DNA of 64,000 nt from Halovivax limisalsi (GTDB lineage: Archaea > Halobacteriota > Halobacteria > Halobacteriales > Natrialbaceae), in the NCBI RefSeq assembly GCF_023093535.1, contig NZ_CP095757.1, positions 248,001 through 312,000 of the forward strand, written 5' to 3'. Every line of letters begins with the position of its first letter. Position 1 is the stretch's first letter. Of the stretch, positions 9,143-16,953 are shown one piece after another. The notes beneath the pieces are model-generated. The model was not told where the DNA came from. It was given only the letters and a program-made list of their open reading frames with translations, and searched no databases. Made by a program: the position numbers and the translations under genes.

Positions 9143-9307
9143 TCGGACCGACGAACCGGGCGTGAGCCGTCGATCCAGACGGTCCGCCCGGCCGCAGCCG
9201 TCGATCCAAACGATCCGCCCGGCCTCGCCGCTCCGTCGTCCGTTCCGCCGACCGGGGACGGTCGCACTGATCCGCCCTCGCGTCACCGATCCGTTCTCCG
9301 CTCACCC

Positions 9308-10762
9308 ATGATCCAACACCCGCTCGCCGCCGTCCTCGACCGGACCGACCCCGTGGGCGTCGTCTGTCTCGTCGCGCTCGCGGCGACGCACGGCCTCGTT
9401 CGCCTGACCGAACGGTACCTGCCCGCGTACGTGGTCGAACTCGGGTACGGACCGATCGTCGTCGGCGGCCTGGCGACGGTCGGGTTCGGCGCCAGCGCCG
9501 TCGTCGCCGAACGCGGGACTGCGTCGGGTCGGGACGTGCCCAGCGGCGCGGAATCGAGCGGGGCCGACGCGAGTGCGAGCGAGGCGGCTCACCCCGCCGC
9601 GTCGATCGGGCCGGCGGCCCCACTGCGCACGTCGCTGCTGGCCGCCGCCGGTCTGTGCGTCGTCGCCGGGGCCACGACGTTGGACGCGCTGCTCGGCACC
9701 CCGCTCTCCGCGCTGGGATGGCTCGCCGTCGCCGTCGCGGCGCTCCAGCCGTGGCACGCGAGCGGGCCGACGCGCTCGCTCTGGCCGTTCGAGACGCTCG
9801 TGCCGTCGATTCCGTCCGGCCGCGATCGGCGATCCACGTCGAGCGAGTCGCGGTCGATCCGGGGGACCGGCGTCGTGGTCGGCGGCGTCTCGGTCGCCGT
9901 CGCCGCGATCGTCGCGACGGCCGCCGTCGCGAGCGCCGAGGAGCTCGTCGCCGGGATCACCCTCCTCGCGACGGCCGGGGCCGCGGTCGCGCTCGTCGCC
10001 GCGGTGGCGCTCGGGACGAGCGAGGGCGAGCGCGACGGACGGGAAGCGGGTCGGCGGCCGAACGCCGACGAGGACGTTCGAGACGGAGCGAGCAACCGGT
10101 CCATCGCATCCAGCAGTGTCGGATCGCAACGGCGGGGCGACTCGTCGATCGAGCGCGTTCGGACCGCGTGGTCGGGCCGTTCGGGCGCCGACCGACCGGC
10201 GATCGTCGGCGACGCGCTCGTCCGGTTCGCGGTCGCCGGGATCGCCCCGTTCCTGGTACTCCTCGTCGTCGATCGGGGGATCGGCCTCTCGGTCGGCCCG
10301 CTCTCGCTCGAGCCAGCCGGCGCCTTCGCGCTCTTCGTGCTCGCCGAGGCGGCGGGCGCGATTCTGGGGGCGCTCGCGTCGGAGTCGCTCGCTGCGCGGC
10401 TCGGTCGACGGGCCGCGCTGGCGGGCGGGCTCGTGATCCTCTCGCTGGTGCCGACGGCGTTCGTCGCGATCGCGGCCCGCCCCGCGCTCGTCGCGGCCGC
10501 GTTCGGCCTCTTCGGGTTCCGGACCGCGATCGAGCCGTTGCGGCCGGCCGTCGGTATCGACGGGCGGGCCGTCCCGGTCCTCGAATCGCCGCCCCCGCCC
10601 GACCTCCGCTCGGCGCTCCGCCTCGCCCTCGTGCCCGCGCCGCTGGTCGCCGGCGTCCTGTACGCGATCGATCCGCTGCTCGCGTTCACCGCCGCGACGA
10701 CGACCGGGGTGCTCGGCGTCCGCGAACTGAGTCGGGCGTTCGACTTCGGGGCGGGACGATGA
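9308..10762 (+). CDS. MFS-like multi-pass membrane protein
   Basis: A 484-residue hydrophobic protein with about ten membrane segments, interrupted by two long polar loops (about residues 75-100 and 240-290). The N-terminus (VRLTERYLPAYVVELGYGP) and the later GLFGFRTAIEPLRP resemble Major Facilitator Superfamily transporters found in haloarchaea, but I cannot place it in a subfamily or predict a substrate. Its stop overlaps the coxA start by 4 bp (ATGA), so the two are almost certainly cotranslated. That coupling suggests a role tied to the oxidase, for example delivering a cofactor or metal. Confidence 0.65.
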   Translation: MIQHPLAAVLDRTDPVGVVCLVALAATHGLVRLTERYLPAYVVELGYGPIVVGGLATVGFGASAVVAERGTASGRDVPSGAESSGADASASEAAHPAASIGPAAPLRTSLLAAAGLCVVAGATTLDALLGTPLSALGWLAVAVAALQPWHASGPTRSLWPFETLVPSIPSGRDRRSTSSESRSIRGTGVVVGGVSVAVAAIVATAAVASAEELVAGITLLATAGAAVALVAAVALGTSEGERDGREAGRRPNADEDVRDGASNRSIASSSVGSQRRGDSSIERVRTAWSGRSGADRPAIVGDALVRFAVAGIAPFLVLLVVDRGIGLSVGPLSLEPAGAFALFVLAEAAGAILGALASESLAARLGRRAALAGGLVILSLVPTAFVAIAARPALVAAAFGLFGFRTAIEPLRPAVGIDGRAVPVLESPPPPDLRSALRLALVPAPLVAGVLYAIDPLLAFTAATTTGVLGVRELSRAFDFGAGR

Positions 10763-12360
10763 GCCGGCGGTCGACCCCCCTTCGCACGCTCGGCCGGGCG
10801 ATCCGTCGGCTCCGCGGCGGGACGTTCGCGGTCGGTCACCGGCGGCTGGCGCGGTGGTATCTCGGCTACGCGCTCGCGTTCGGCCTCTGGGGCGGACTCG
10901 ACGCGCTGTTGCTCCGGACCGCGCTGGTCACGCCGTGGCTGGCTCGCTGGAGCGCGCGCACCTACAACGCCTTCTTCACGACCCACGGGGTGACGATGCT
11001 CTTCCTGTTCGCCCTGCCGGCGATCTGGGGGATCGCCTACGCCGCGATCCCGCCGCTGGTCGGCGCGGACGGGCAGGCCCGTCCCCGACTCGGCGTCCTC
11101 GGCTTCGCACTCTTGCTGCCCGCGGCGGCGTCGATCCGCGCCGGTACGGTGGGCTCCATCCTCGAGTTCGGGCGCTTCGAGCCGGTGGCGACGGGCTGGA
11201 CGCTGTACGCGCCGCTGAGCGCGGCGTCCGCGAACCCCGCCGTCGACACGTTGCTCGTGGGCCTCCTGCTCGTCGCCGTCGGGACCACGCTGACCGGGGT
11301 GAACCTCGTCGCCACGATCGTTCGCGGCCGGTCCGTGCCGTGGACCCAGGTCGACGCGTTCGCCTGGACGGTGCTGACGAGCGCCGCGATGGCGGTGGTC
11401 GCGTTTCCGGTTCTCGCGCTCGCCGCGGCGTTGCTGCTCGCCGATCGGACGCTCGGGACGGCCGTGTTCGCCGCCGGCGGGGGCCCGACGGACTGGCTGC
11501 ACCTGTTCTGGTTCTTCGCCCACCCGCTCGTCTACGTGCTCGTGTTGCCGCCGATGGGGATCGTCAGCCACGTCCTCCCGCGCTTTTCCGGCCGCCGGCT
11601 GGTCGGTCGTCGCTCGGCGGTCTACTCGACGCTCGCGATCGGCGTCGTCTCCTTCGGCGTCTGGGGCCACCACCTGTTCGTCGCGGGGATCGGCCCGTCG
11701 GCCCGCCTCGCCTTCATGGCGGTGACGCTGGCGGTGGCGCTGCCGAGTTCGGCCAAGCTCTTCACCTGGCTGGCGACGCTCTGGGGCGGGTCGGTCCGCC
11801 TCACCGCGCCGATGCTCGCCGCCGTCGCCGCCGTCGGCTGTTTCGTCGCCGGCGGCGTGACCGGCGTTGCCCTCGCCGTCCCGCCGATCGCCGTCCGGTT
11901 CAACGGCACCTACTTCGTCGTCGCGCACTTTCACCTGCTGCTCCCCGGCTTCGTCGGGTTGGGGCTCCTCTCCGGCGTGTACTACTGGTATCCGCTGGCG
12001 ACCGGCTACCGGTACCACCGCGGCCTTGCCCGCCTGCACGTCCGGCTCACGGTCGTCGGCGTCGCCGTCGCGTTCGGCGCCCTGCTGCTCGCCGGCATCG
12101 CCGCCCAGCCCCGCCGCGTCGCGACCTACCGCGGCGCGTACGTCCCACTCCAGCAGCTCGCCACGGCCGGTGCGTACGTTATCGCCGCCGCCCAGCTCGC
12201 CTTCCTGGCGACGCTCGCCCGATCGCTCCGGCGGGCCGACCCCGCGCCGGCGGACCCGTGGAGCCTCGCTGACGCGCCGGCACACGCCCGCGAGTGGCGT
12301 CGCGATACCGAGAATGCGCGCCGTCGCGCCGAGGGCGATCGCACCGACGGCAGCGGGTAG
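10759..12360 (+). CDS. coxA: heme-copper oxidase subunit I, atypical A family
   Basis: A 533-residue, 12-helix subunit I. Heme and copper ligands can be assigned: H76 (THGVTM) and H392 for the low-spin heme, H390 (VAHFH) for the high-spin heme, and H255, H304 and H305 (AHPLVY, GHHLF) for CuB. Y259 sits where the His-Tyr crosslink forms. K333 (SSAKLFTW) marks a K channel, and R452/R453 the heme propionate pair. The run FTWLATLWGGS places it in the A family. Unusually, the pump glutamate of HPEVY is Leu (HPLVY), the A2-type YSHP is also absent, and the Mg-site HD before TYFVVAHFH is N382-G383. Proton pumping may be altered. It is coupled by overlap to the MFS-like gene; no subunit III gene is in the window. 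Confidence 0.92.
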   Translation: MSRRSTPLRTLGRAIRRLRGGTFAVGHRRLARWYLGYALAFGLWGGLDALLLRTALVTPWLARWSARTYNAFFTTHGVTMLFLFALPAIWGIAYAAIPPLVGADGQARPRLGVLGFALLLPAAASIRAGTVGSILEFGRFEPVATGWTLYAPLSAASANPAVDTLLVGLLLVAVGTTLTGVNLVATIVRGRSVPWTQVDAFAWTVLTSAAMAVVAFPVLALAAALLLADRTLGTAVFAAGGGPTDWLHLFWFFAHPLVYVLVLPPMGIVSHVLPRFSGRRLVGRRSAVYSTLAIGVVSFGVWGHHLFVAGIGPSARLAFMAVTLAVALPSSAKLFTWLATLWGGSVRLTAPMLAAVAAVGCFVAGGVTGVALAVPPIAVRFNGTYFVVAHFHLLLPGFVGLGLLSGVYYWYPLATGYRYHRGLARLHVRLTVVGVAVAFGALLLAGIAAQPRRVATYRGAYVPLQQLATAGAYVIAAAQLAFLATLARSLRRADPAPADPWSLADAPAHAREWRRDTENARRRAEGDRTDGSG

Positions 12361-12515
12361 GGCCTCGCCCACGATCCGATACGCGCCGCGACCCGGTCCC
12401 GACGCCGCGTCGACCACGATCGCGGCCGACGACGAACCCATCCCCGGTCGCCGGCTAGTCGAATTGTCGGTAGACACTACGATCCGTAACGACCGAATTA
12501 CACCACCACTCACCC

Positions 12516-12842
12516 ATGCCATCAACGGAACACACCGACGTCGCGCTGATGCTCGTCCAACTGATCGCGATAACGATTCCCTCGACCGTCGTGCTGGTCA
12601 AGCAGTTGCGCCGGTCGGACAACCTGAAGTGGCGGTTCCGAAAGCTGAGCTTCGGGCTCGTCGGCTCGTGTATCGCGTCGCTGATCGCGGCCGCGATCGC
12701 CCTCCTGTCGTACTTCGTCGTGAAATTGCAGCTCCCCAATACGATCACCGCGGGTCTCCTGCTCGTGATCGTCGGGCTCCTCCCGCTGGGGGCGTTCATC
12801 GCCGTCCTCTATCGGGAACACCGGAAGGAATTCGGCCCCTGA
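12516..12842 (+). CDS. small membrane protein
   Basis: A 108-residue protein with three hydrophobic segments (about residues 8-28, 45-68 and 75-98) and a charged C-terminus (YREHRKEFG). I do not recognise the family. It lies 155 bp after coxA in the same direction. A role as an accessory oxidase subunit is possible by size and position but nothing in the sequence proves it. Confidence 0.6.
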   Translation: MPSTEHTDVALMLVQLIAITIPSTVVLVKQLRRSDNLKWRFRKLSFGLVGSCIASLIAAAIALLSYFVVKLQLPNTITAGLLLVIVGLLPLGAFIAVLYREHRKEFGP

Positions 12843-12922
12843 ATCGCCACGCCCGGTTCCGGCCGGCCTCGGGTTCGATCCCCGCGCGTGGTATCGGCGG
12901 ACGTCCCGCCGATGACGCACCG

Positions 12923-13285
12923 ATGGCAAACCGCATGCACCCCGACGCAGACGATGACGACGAATCGCTCGGCGACGGCCCGACGGAGCCCCGTCCGCTC
13001 TCCGAGCTGACGGGCTTCAAACGAGACCAGCTGTTCGTCATCCGAAAGCTGGCCGATCGCGATCCGCACGGGCTCGTCATCAAGGACGAACTGAACGGCT
13101 ACTACGAAGAAGAGATCAACCAGGCGCGCTTTTACAAGAATCTCGGCGAACTCGTCGAGGACGGCTACGTCGAGAAGCGCCCGATCGACGGCCGAACCAA
13201 CGCCTACCGGCCCACCGACGGTGCCACCGAGCGCCTCGACTCCCACCACGAGTGGCAGCGACGCTGTCTCCGCATCGAACACTGA
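12923..13285 (+). CDS. PadR-like winged-helix regulator
   Basis: A 120-residue protein. After an acidic N-terminal tail comes a winged-helix domain (about residues 30-110): QLFVIRKLADRDPHGLVIKDEL, then a recognition region with RFYKNLGELVEDGYVEKR, typical of haloarchaeal PadR-like regulators. There is no sensor domain. It lies between the small membrane protein gene and the dehydrogenase-like gene in the oxidase string, so it may control that string. The ATG at 12923 begins MANRMHPD. Confidence 0.75.
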   Translation: MANRMHPDADDDDESLGDGPTEPRPLSELTGFKRDQLFVIRKLADRDPHGLVIKDELNGYYEEEINQARFYKNLGELVEDGYVEKRPIDGRTNAYRPTDGATERLDSHHEWQRRCLRIEH

Positions 13286-13341
13286 CCGGTCAGCCGTCGG
13301 CGGTCGACGTCGCCGACCGCCGACGGCACGATGATTCCACG

Positions 13342-14619
13342 ATGACGACCACTCGAGATCCATCCACCGACGGACCCGACAGCACAGCGCCCGATCTCTG
13401 CGCGCCGCGGACGTACGTGTCGAACGCCACGCGTCGGCTCGACGTCCCGGACGAGATCGGCCATCACCTGCACCACGTCGACCGACGCCAGCGCGTGTCG
13501 GTGCCCTTCGGGCGCGACGACGGCACCGTCGCGGTCCGCGAGGGCTATCGCGTCCGCCACGACCGGGTGCGCGGCCCGTGCCTCGGACCGCACCGGTATC
13601 AGGCGGGCCTCGACGGCGACGAGTTCGCCGGGCTCGCCGTCGCCGCCTCGATCAGCGCCGCGATCGCCGACGTCCCCTTCGGCGGCGCCGCGGGCGGCGT
13701 CGCGATCGACCCGTCCGAGCTCTCTCGCGAGGAACGCGCGCGGCTGACGCGATCCTACGCGACCCGCGTTTGCGGCGTGGGGACGAGCGACGACGTCCTC
13801 CTGCCGGGCGCCGGCGCCGACGAGCGAACCGTCGCCCGGATCGCTGACGCCGTTTCGGGCAGCGCCGGTGCCCCTGAACGGGGCGCCGTCGTCGGCAAAC
13901 CGCCGGCGCTCGGCGGGGTCCGATCCGTCGAGCCCGCGGGCGGCTACGGCGCAGCCCACGCGACCCGGGACGTCCTGGAGACGGACCTCGGCCGGCCGCT
14001 GACGGAGGCCACGATCGCCGTCTCGGGCGCCACCGTCGTCGGCGACACGACGGCGCGGTTGCTCGACTTCTGGGACGGCACCGTCGTCGCGATGAGCGGC
14101 GAGCGCGTCGGCCTCGCGACCGACGACGGCGGGCTCGACCCGAGCGTCGCCGCGAGCCACCTCCAGCGACCGAAGACCGCCCCGTCCTACGAGGGCGGTG
14201 AGGTGACCGGGACGGAGAACGTCCTCGAACGCGACGCCGACGCGCTGGTGGTCGCCTCGCCCGCGGCGACGGTCACCGAGGCGAACGCGGAGGCCATCCG
14301 CGCCGACCTGGTCGTCGAAGCGAGCGTCGGCGCGGTGACGCCCGGCGGAGCGCAGGTCCTCGGGGAACGCGACGTCCCCGTCGTTCCCGCCGCGCTCGCC
14401 TCGACCGGGCGGATGATCGCCGCGTCCCTCGAGTGGCACCGCAGCGTCGGTCGCGACCGGTCGAGCGACGCCCGCGTCGCCACCGAGTTCGAGTACGCGG
14501 TCACGAGCGCGATCGACGACGTGCGAGAGCGCCGCGAGCGCTGCGGACTGCGCTGGCGCGAGGCCGCCTACGGCGTCGGCTGCAGTCGTATCGCCGCCGC
14601 CCACGAGGTGGTCGCGTGA
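13342..14619 (+). CDS. Glu/Leu-dehydrogenase-like protein lacking active-site residues
   Basis: A 425-residue protein with the two-domain layout of Glu/Leu/Phe/Val dehydrogenases. The catalytic Lys motif GGAKGG is GGAAGG (in VPFGGAAGG), the substrate Lys of MTWK is lost (SISAAI), and the Asp motif PAPDVNT is replaced by LLPGAGADE. The Rossmann motif GFGNVG reads GATVVG. The C-terminal part stays close to the family (AEAIRADLVVEASVGAVTPGG). The fold is therefore kept while catalysis, and probably NAD binding, are lost. It overlaps the next gene by 4 bp. A sensory or scaffold role is possible; I infer a pseudoenzyme. Confidence 0.85.
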   Translation: MTTTRDPSTDGPDSTAPDLCAPRTYVSNATRRLDVPDEIGHHLHHVDRRQRVSVPFGRDDGTVAVREGYRVRHDRVRGPCLGPHRYQAGLDGDEFAGLAVAASISAAIADVPFGGAAGGVAIDPSELSREERARLTRSYATRVCGVGTSDDVLLPGAGADERTVARIADAVSGSAGAPERGAVVGKPPALGGVRSVEPAGGYGAAHATRDVLETDLGRPLTEATIAVSGATVVGDTTARLLDFWDGTVVAMSGERVGLATDDGGLDPSVAASHLQRPKTAPSYEGGEVTGTENVLERDADALVVASPAATVTEANAEAIRADLVVEASVGAVTPGGAQVLGERDVPVVPAALASTGRMIAASLEWHRSVGRDRSSDARVATEFEYAVTSAIDDVRERRERCGLRWREAAYGVGCSRIAAAHEVVA

Positions 14620-15944
14620 TCGATCGACTCGACGAGTCGGTCACGGACGCGCTCGCGTGGCTCCGGCGCGTCGAACGGAACGGCGACGGGCCCAGGACCG
14701 ACGGAGGCACTGCCGCCGACGCCGAAGCGGCAGACGCCTCCGCCGGTCAGCGCGGTGCGACCGGTGAGAATGGTCGCGGTGCGAGCGAGGGGACTGGCGC
14801 GTGGCGCACCGTCGACGGACCGACCTCGCGGGCGCTCCACGGCGTCGTCCACGGCCAGGACGGCGCGTACGCCGTGGGTGAAGGTGGGATGGTGCTCCGT
14901 CGCGGGACCGACGGCTGGCGAATCGTCTTCGAACGTGGCCCCGGCGTGGCGAAGAACACCCTCCGCGACGTCGCCGCGACGGCCGACGGCTGTCGGGTGT
15001 GGTTCGCCGGCGACAGCGGCGCACTCGGCTACTTCGACGTGGCCGACGGCCGCAAGAGCGATTACTCCGCCCCGATGGAAAAGACCAGCACGTGGGAGGC
15101 GATCGCCGTGGCCGGCAAGACCGGCGAGGAGCGCGTCCGGATCGCGAACGGCTCCGGCGAGGTCCTCGACTGCACCGTCGAGGACGGCTGTCCGACCTGG
15201 GGCGAGGTCGTCAAGCCCGGTGGCGGTTCGACGATCAACGCGCTCACCGTCGGCTCGGGAGATTTCTACGCCGTCGACACCAGCGGCGGGGTATATCGCG
15301 AGGCCGAGCGGCAGCGAGGCCTCGGAACCGCGAGCCGCGAGGCCGACCGACTGGAGGCTTCGGCCGAGCGGCAGCGAGGCCTCGGAACCGCGAGCGGGGA
15401 GCGAGAGCGACCCGCGAGCCGCGAGGGCGCCACCGATGACGGTGACTCGTCGACCGCACCAGGTGGTGACAACGGCTCGGCGATCGAGGACGGACCCACG
15501 CCCAGCGAGGGCGGACCGTCCGCGAGCGCCGACGCGGCCGACCGCTGGGAACGCATCGGCGTCGAGAACGCGCAGGTGAACTTCCACGACGTCTGGGCGA
15601 CCGGGTCGACCGTCTTCGTCGCCGGCGGCGACGGGATCGCCTACCGGTACGACCCCGAGTGCGAGAACTGGACGCCACTGTACGTCGGCGACGGGTCGCT
15701 CCGGGCGATCCGCACGCGAGGGGCCGAGCGAATCGCGGCCGCGACCGGCGGCCGGCTCTACGAACGCGACGAGGGCGTTCGCTGGGACGAGCCGGACGTC
15801 TCGACCGAAGCGTCGCTGGCCGGACTCGCCCTCGCTCGATCCGGCGAGACGGTCGAGGCGGGCCTGGCCACGACGCCGGTCGACGTCGTCGTCGGCGAAA
15901 GCGGCGCGATTCTCGAACGGGAGCACCCGTCAGATGGCGGTTGA
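14616..15944 (+). CDS. cytoplasmic BNR/Ycf48-like beta-propeller with repeat insertion
   Basis: A 442-residue protein paralogous to the lipoprotein at 2473-3447 (shared AYAVGE, ALGYFD/ALGYYD, SAPMEKTSTW/SAPNEKTSSW). It has no signal peptide, so it should be cytoplasmic. Its GTG start overlaps the dehydrogenase-like stop (GTGA). Where the paralogue has the Asp-box loop STDGGRTWDRI, this protein has about 80 extra residues (about 229-308): a repeat-encoded stretch with QRGLGTAS twice, then a Ser/Gly/Asp linker, before DRWERIGV resumes. The insertion comes from a dispersed DNA repeat. The pair of propellers, one on each side of the membrane, suggests assembly factors for the oxidase (inference). 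Confidence 0.8.
   Translation: MIDRLDESVTDALAWLRRVERNGDGPRTDGGTAADAEAADASAGQRGATGENGRGASEGTGAWRTVDGPTSRALHGVVHGQDGAYAVGEGGMVLRRGTDGWRIVFERGPGVAKNTLRDVAATADGCRVWFAGDSGALGYFDVADGRKSDYSAPMEKTSTWEAIAVAGKTGEERVRIANGSGEVLDCTVEDGCPTWGEVVKPGGGSTINALTVGSGDFYAVDTSGGVYREAERQRGLGTASREADRLEASAERQRGLGTASGERERPASREGATDDGDSSTAPGGDNGSAIEDGPTPSEGGPSASADAADRWERIGVENAQVNFHDVWATGSTVFVAGGDGIAYRYDPECENWTPLYVGDGSLRAIRTRGAERIAAATGGRLYERDEGVRWDEPDVSTEASLAGLALARSGETVEAGLATTPVDVVVGESGAILEREHPSDGG
15301..15427. repeat. dispersed GC-rich repeat inside the cytoplasmic propeller gene
   Basis: This is the reverse complement of the permease repeat at 7667-7811. The core AGCGAGGCCTCGGAACCGCG occurs twice, 60 bp apart. The 17-bp spacer of the permease copy is kept exactly (GACCGACTGGAGGCTTC). 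The first unit lacks 21 bp (7 codons) found in the permease units, so the frame is unaffected. The second unit is nearly full length. Confidence 0.88.
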
Positions 15945-16045
15945 GACCCCGTCCGCGTCGATGAGCCGACGGACACCGCCGTTCGACCGTCCATTCCGCG
16001 GTCCGATTCATCCCGACGTCCGACCATGCGTTCCGTTTCACTCCG

Positions 16046-16906
16046 ATGATTCCCGACAAACTCCGTTCCTCGCTCGATCGAGTCGCCGTCACCGATCACC
16101 GCCTCGTGCGCCGCCTGGGGGACCGCTTCGACGCCCTCGCACCCCCGATTCCCGACACGCTCGTCCTCTCGCTCGCCGCCCTCCTGTGGCTCGTCCTGCT
16201 CGCGGGCTGGCTCCCCGATCTCGGCCCGCCGCCGGCGCGGGTCGGCGCGCCCATGGCCGCGCCCGGCGTGCCCGAAGCGATGGCGACGTCGAACGGGCTC
16301 GATGGCGCGCTCGCGTACCTCCTCATGTGGGGGACGATGATGCTGGCGATGATGCTGCCGTCGCTGGTCTCCGTCGCTCGCCGAATTCGCGAGGCGGTCT
16401 GTCCCACGCCCCGGATCCTCGGCCGGTCCGTCGCCGCCTTCCTGCTGGCCTACGGCCTCGTCTGGACGCTCGTCGGGACCGTGCCGCTGTCGGTCGCGAC
16501 GCTCCTGGGGCTTCGCGATCTGTTGACCGGGTCCGTCTTCGGGATGGACGCCGGTCGACTCCTCCTCGGCGGCCTGCTCGCGTTCGCGGGCGCCTACCAG
16601 TTTACCGGGTTGAAGCGGGACCTCCTGGCCCTGTGCGCTTGCGGACGACCGGTTCCGCACCGCCCGTCTGTCACCTGCATGTTTCGCGACGGTCTCCGGT
16701 ACGCCGCGAACTGCGTCGGCTGCACCTGGCCCCTGTTCGCCGCGCTGGTCGCGATGGGCTCGATGAACGTGGTCGCCATGGCGGGCGTGACGCTCGTCGT
16801 GGTCGTCGAGCGAATCGCGCCGCGGAGCGACGACCTGGCCCGCGCCTGGGGCGTCGTGCTGTTCGGCGCCGCTGCCGTCGCGCTGACCCTCGGCGTTCCG
16901 TACTGA
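16046..16906 (+). CDS. DUF2182 Met-rich membrane protein, putative metal handling
   Basis: A 286-residue protein with about seven membrane segments. Family hallmarks are the Met-rich LLMWGTMMLAMMLPS (about residues 92-106), YQFTGLKRDLL followed by CACGRPVPH, and LRYAANCVGCTWPLFA. Met and Cys/His clusters in and near the membrane suggest soft-metal binding such as copper, but the family has no firm biochemical role that I know of. It ends the rightward oxidase-linked string, about 100 bp after the propeller gene, and could supply copper to the oxidase. Confidence 0.85.
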   Translation: MIPDKLRSSLDRVAVTDHRLVRRLGDRFDALAPPIPDTLVLSLAALLWLVLLAGWLPDLGPPPARVGAPMAAPGVPEAMATSNGLDGALAYLLMWGTMMLAMMLPSLVSVARRIREAVCPTPRILGRSVAAFLLAYGLVWTLVGTVPLSVATLLGLRDLLTGSVFGMDAGRLLLGGLLAFAGAYQFTGLKRDLLALCACGRPVPHRPSVTCMFRDGLRYAANCVGCTWPLFAALVAMGSMNVVAMAGVTLVVVVERIAPRSDDLARAWGVVLFGAAAVALTLGVPY

Positions 16907-16953
16907 AGTGAGACGCCCTCGCGCGCACAGGACGGTGACGCCGGCGGACCGAG

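Noticed and set aside
9589-12525. 978-residue frame antisense to the MFS-like and coxA genes
   Set aside because: Low-complexity composition, antisense to two well-supported genes.
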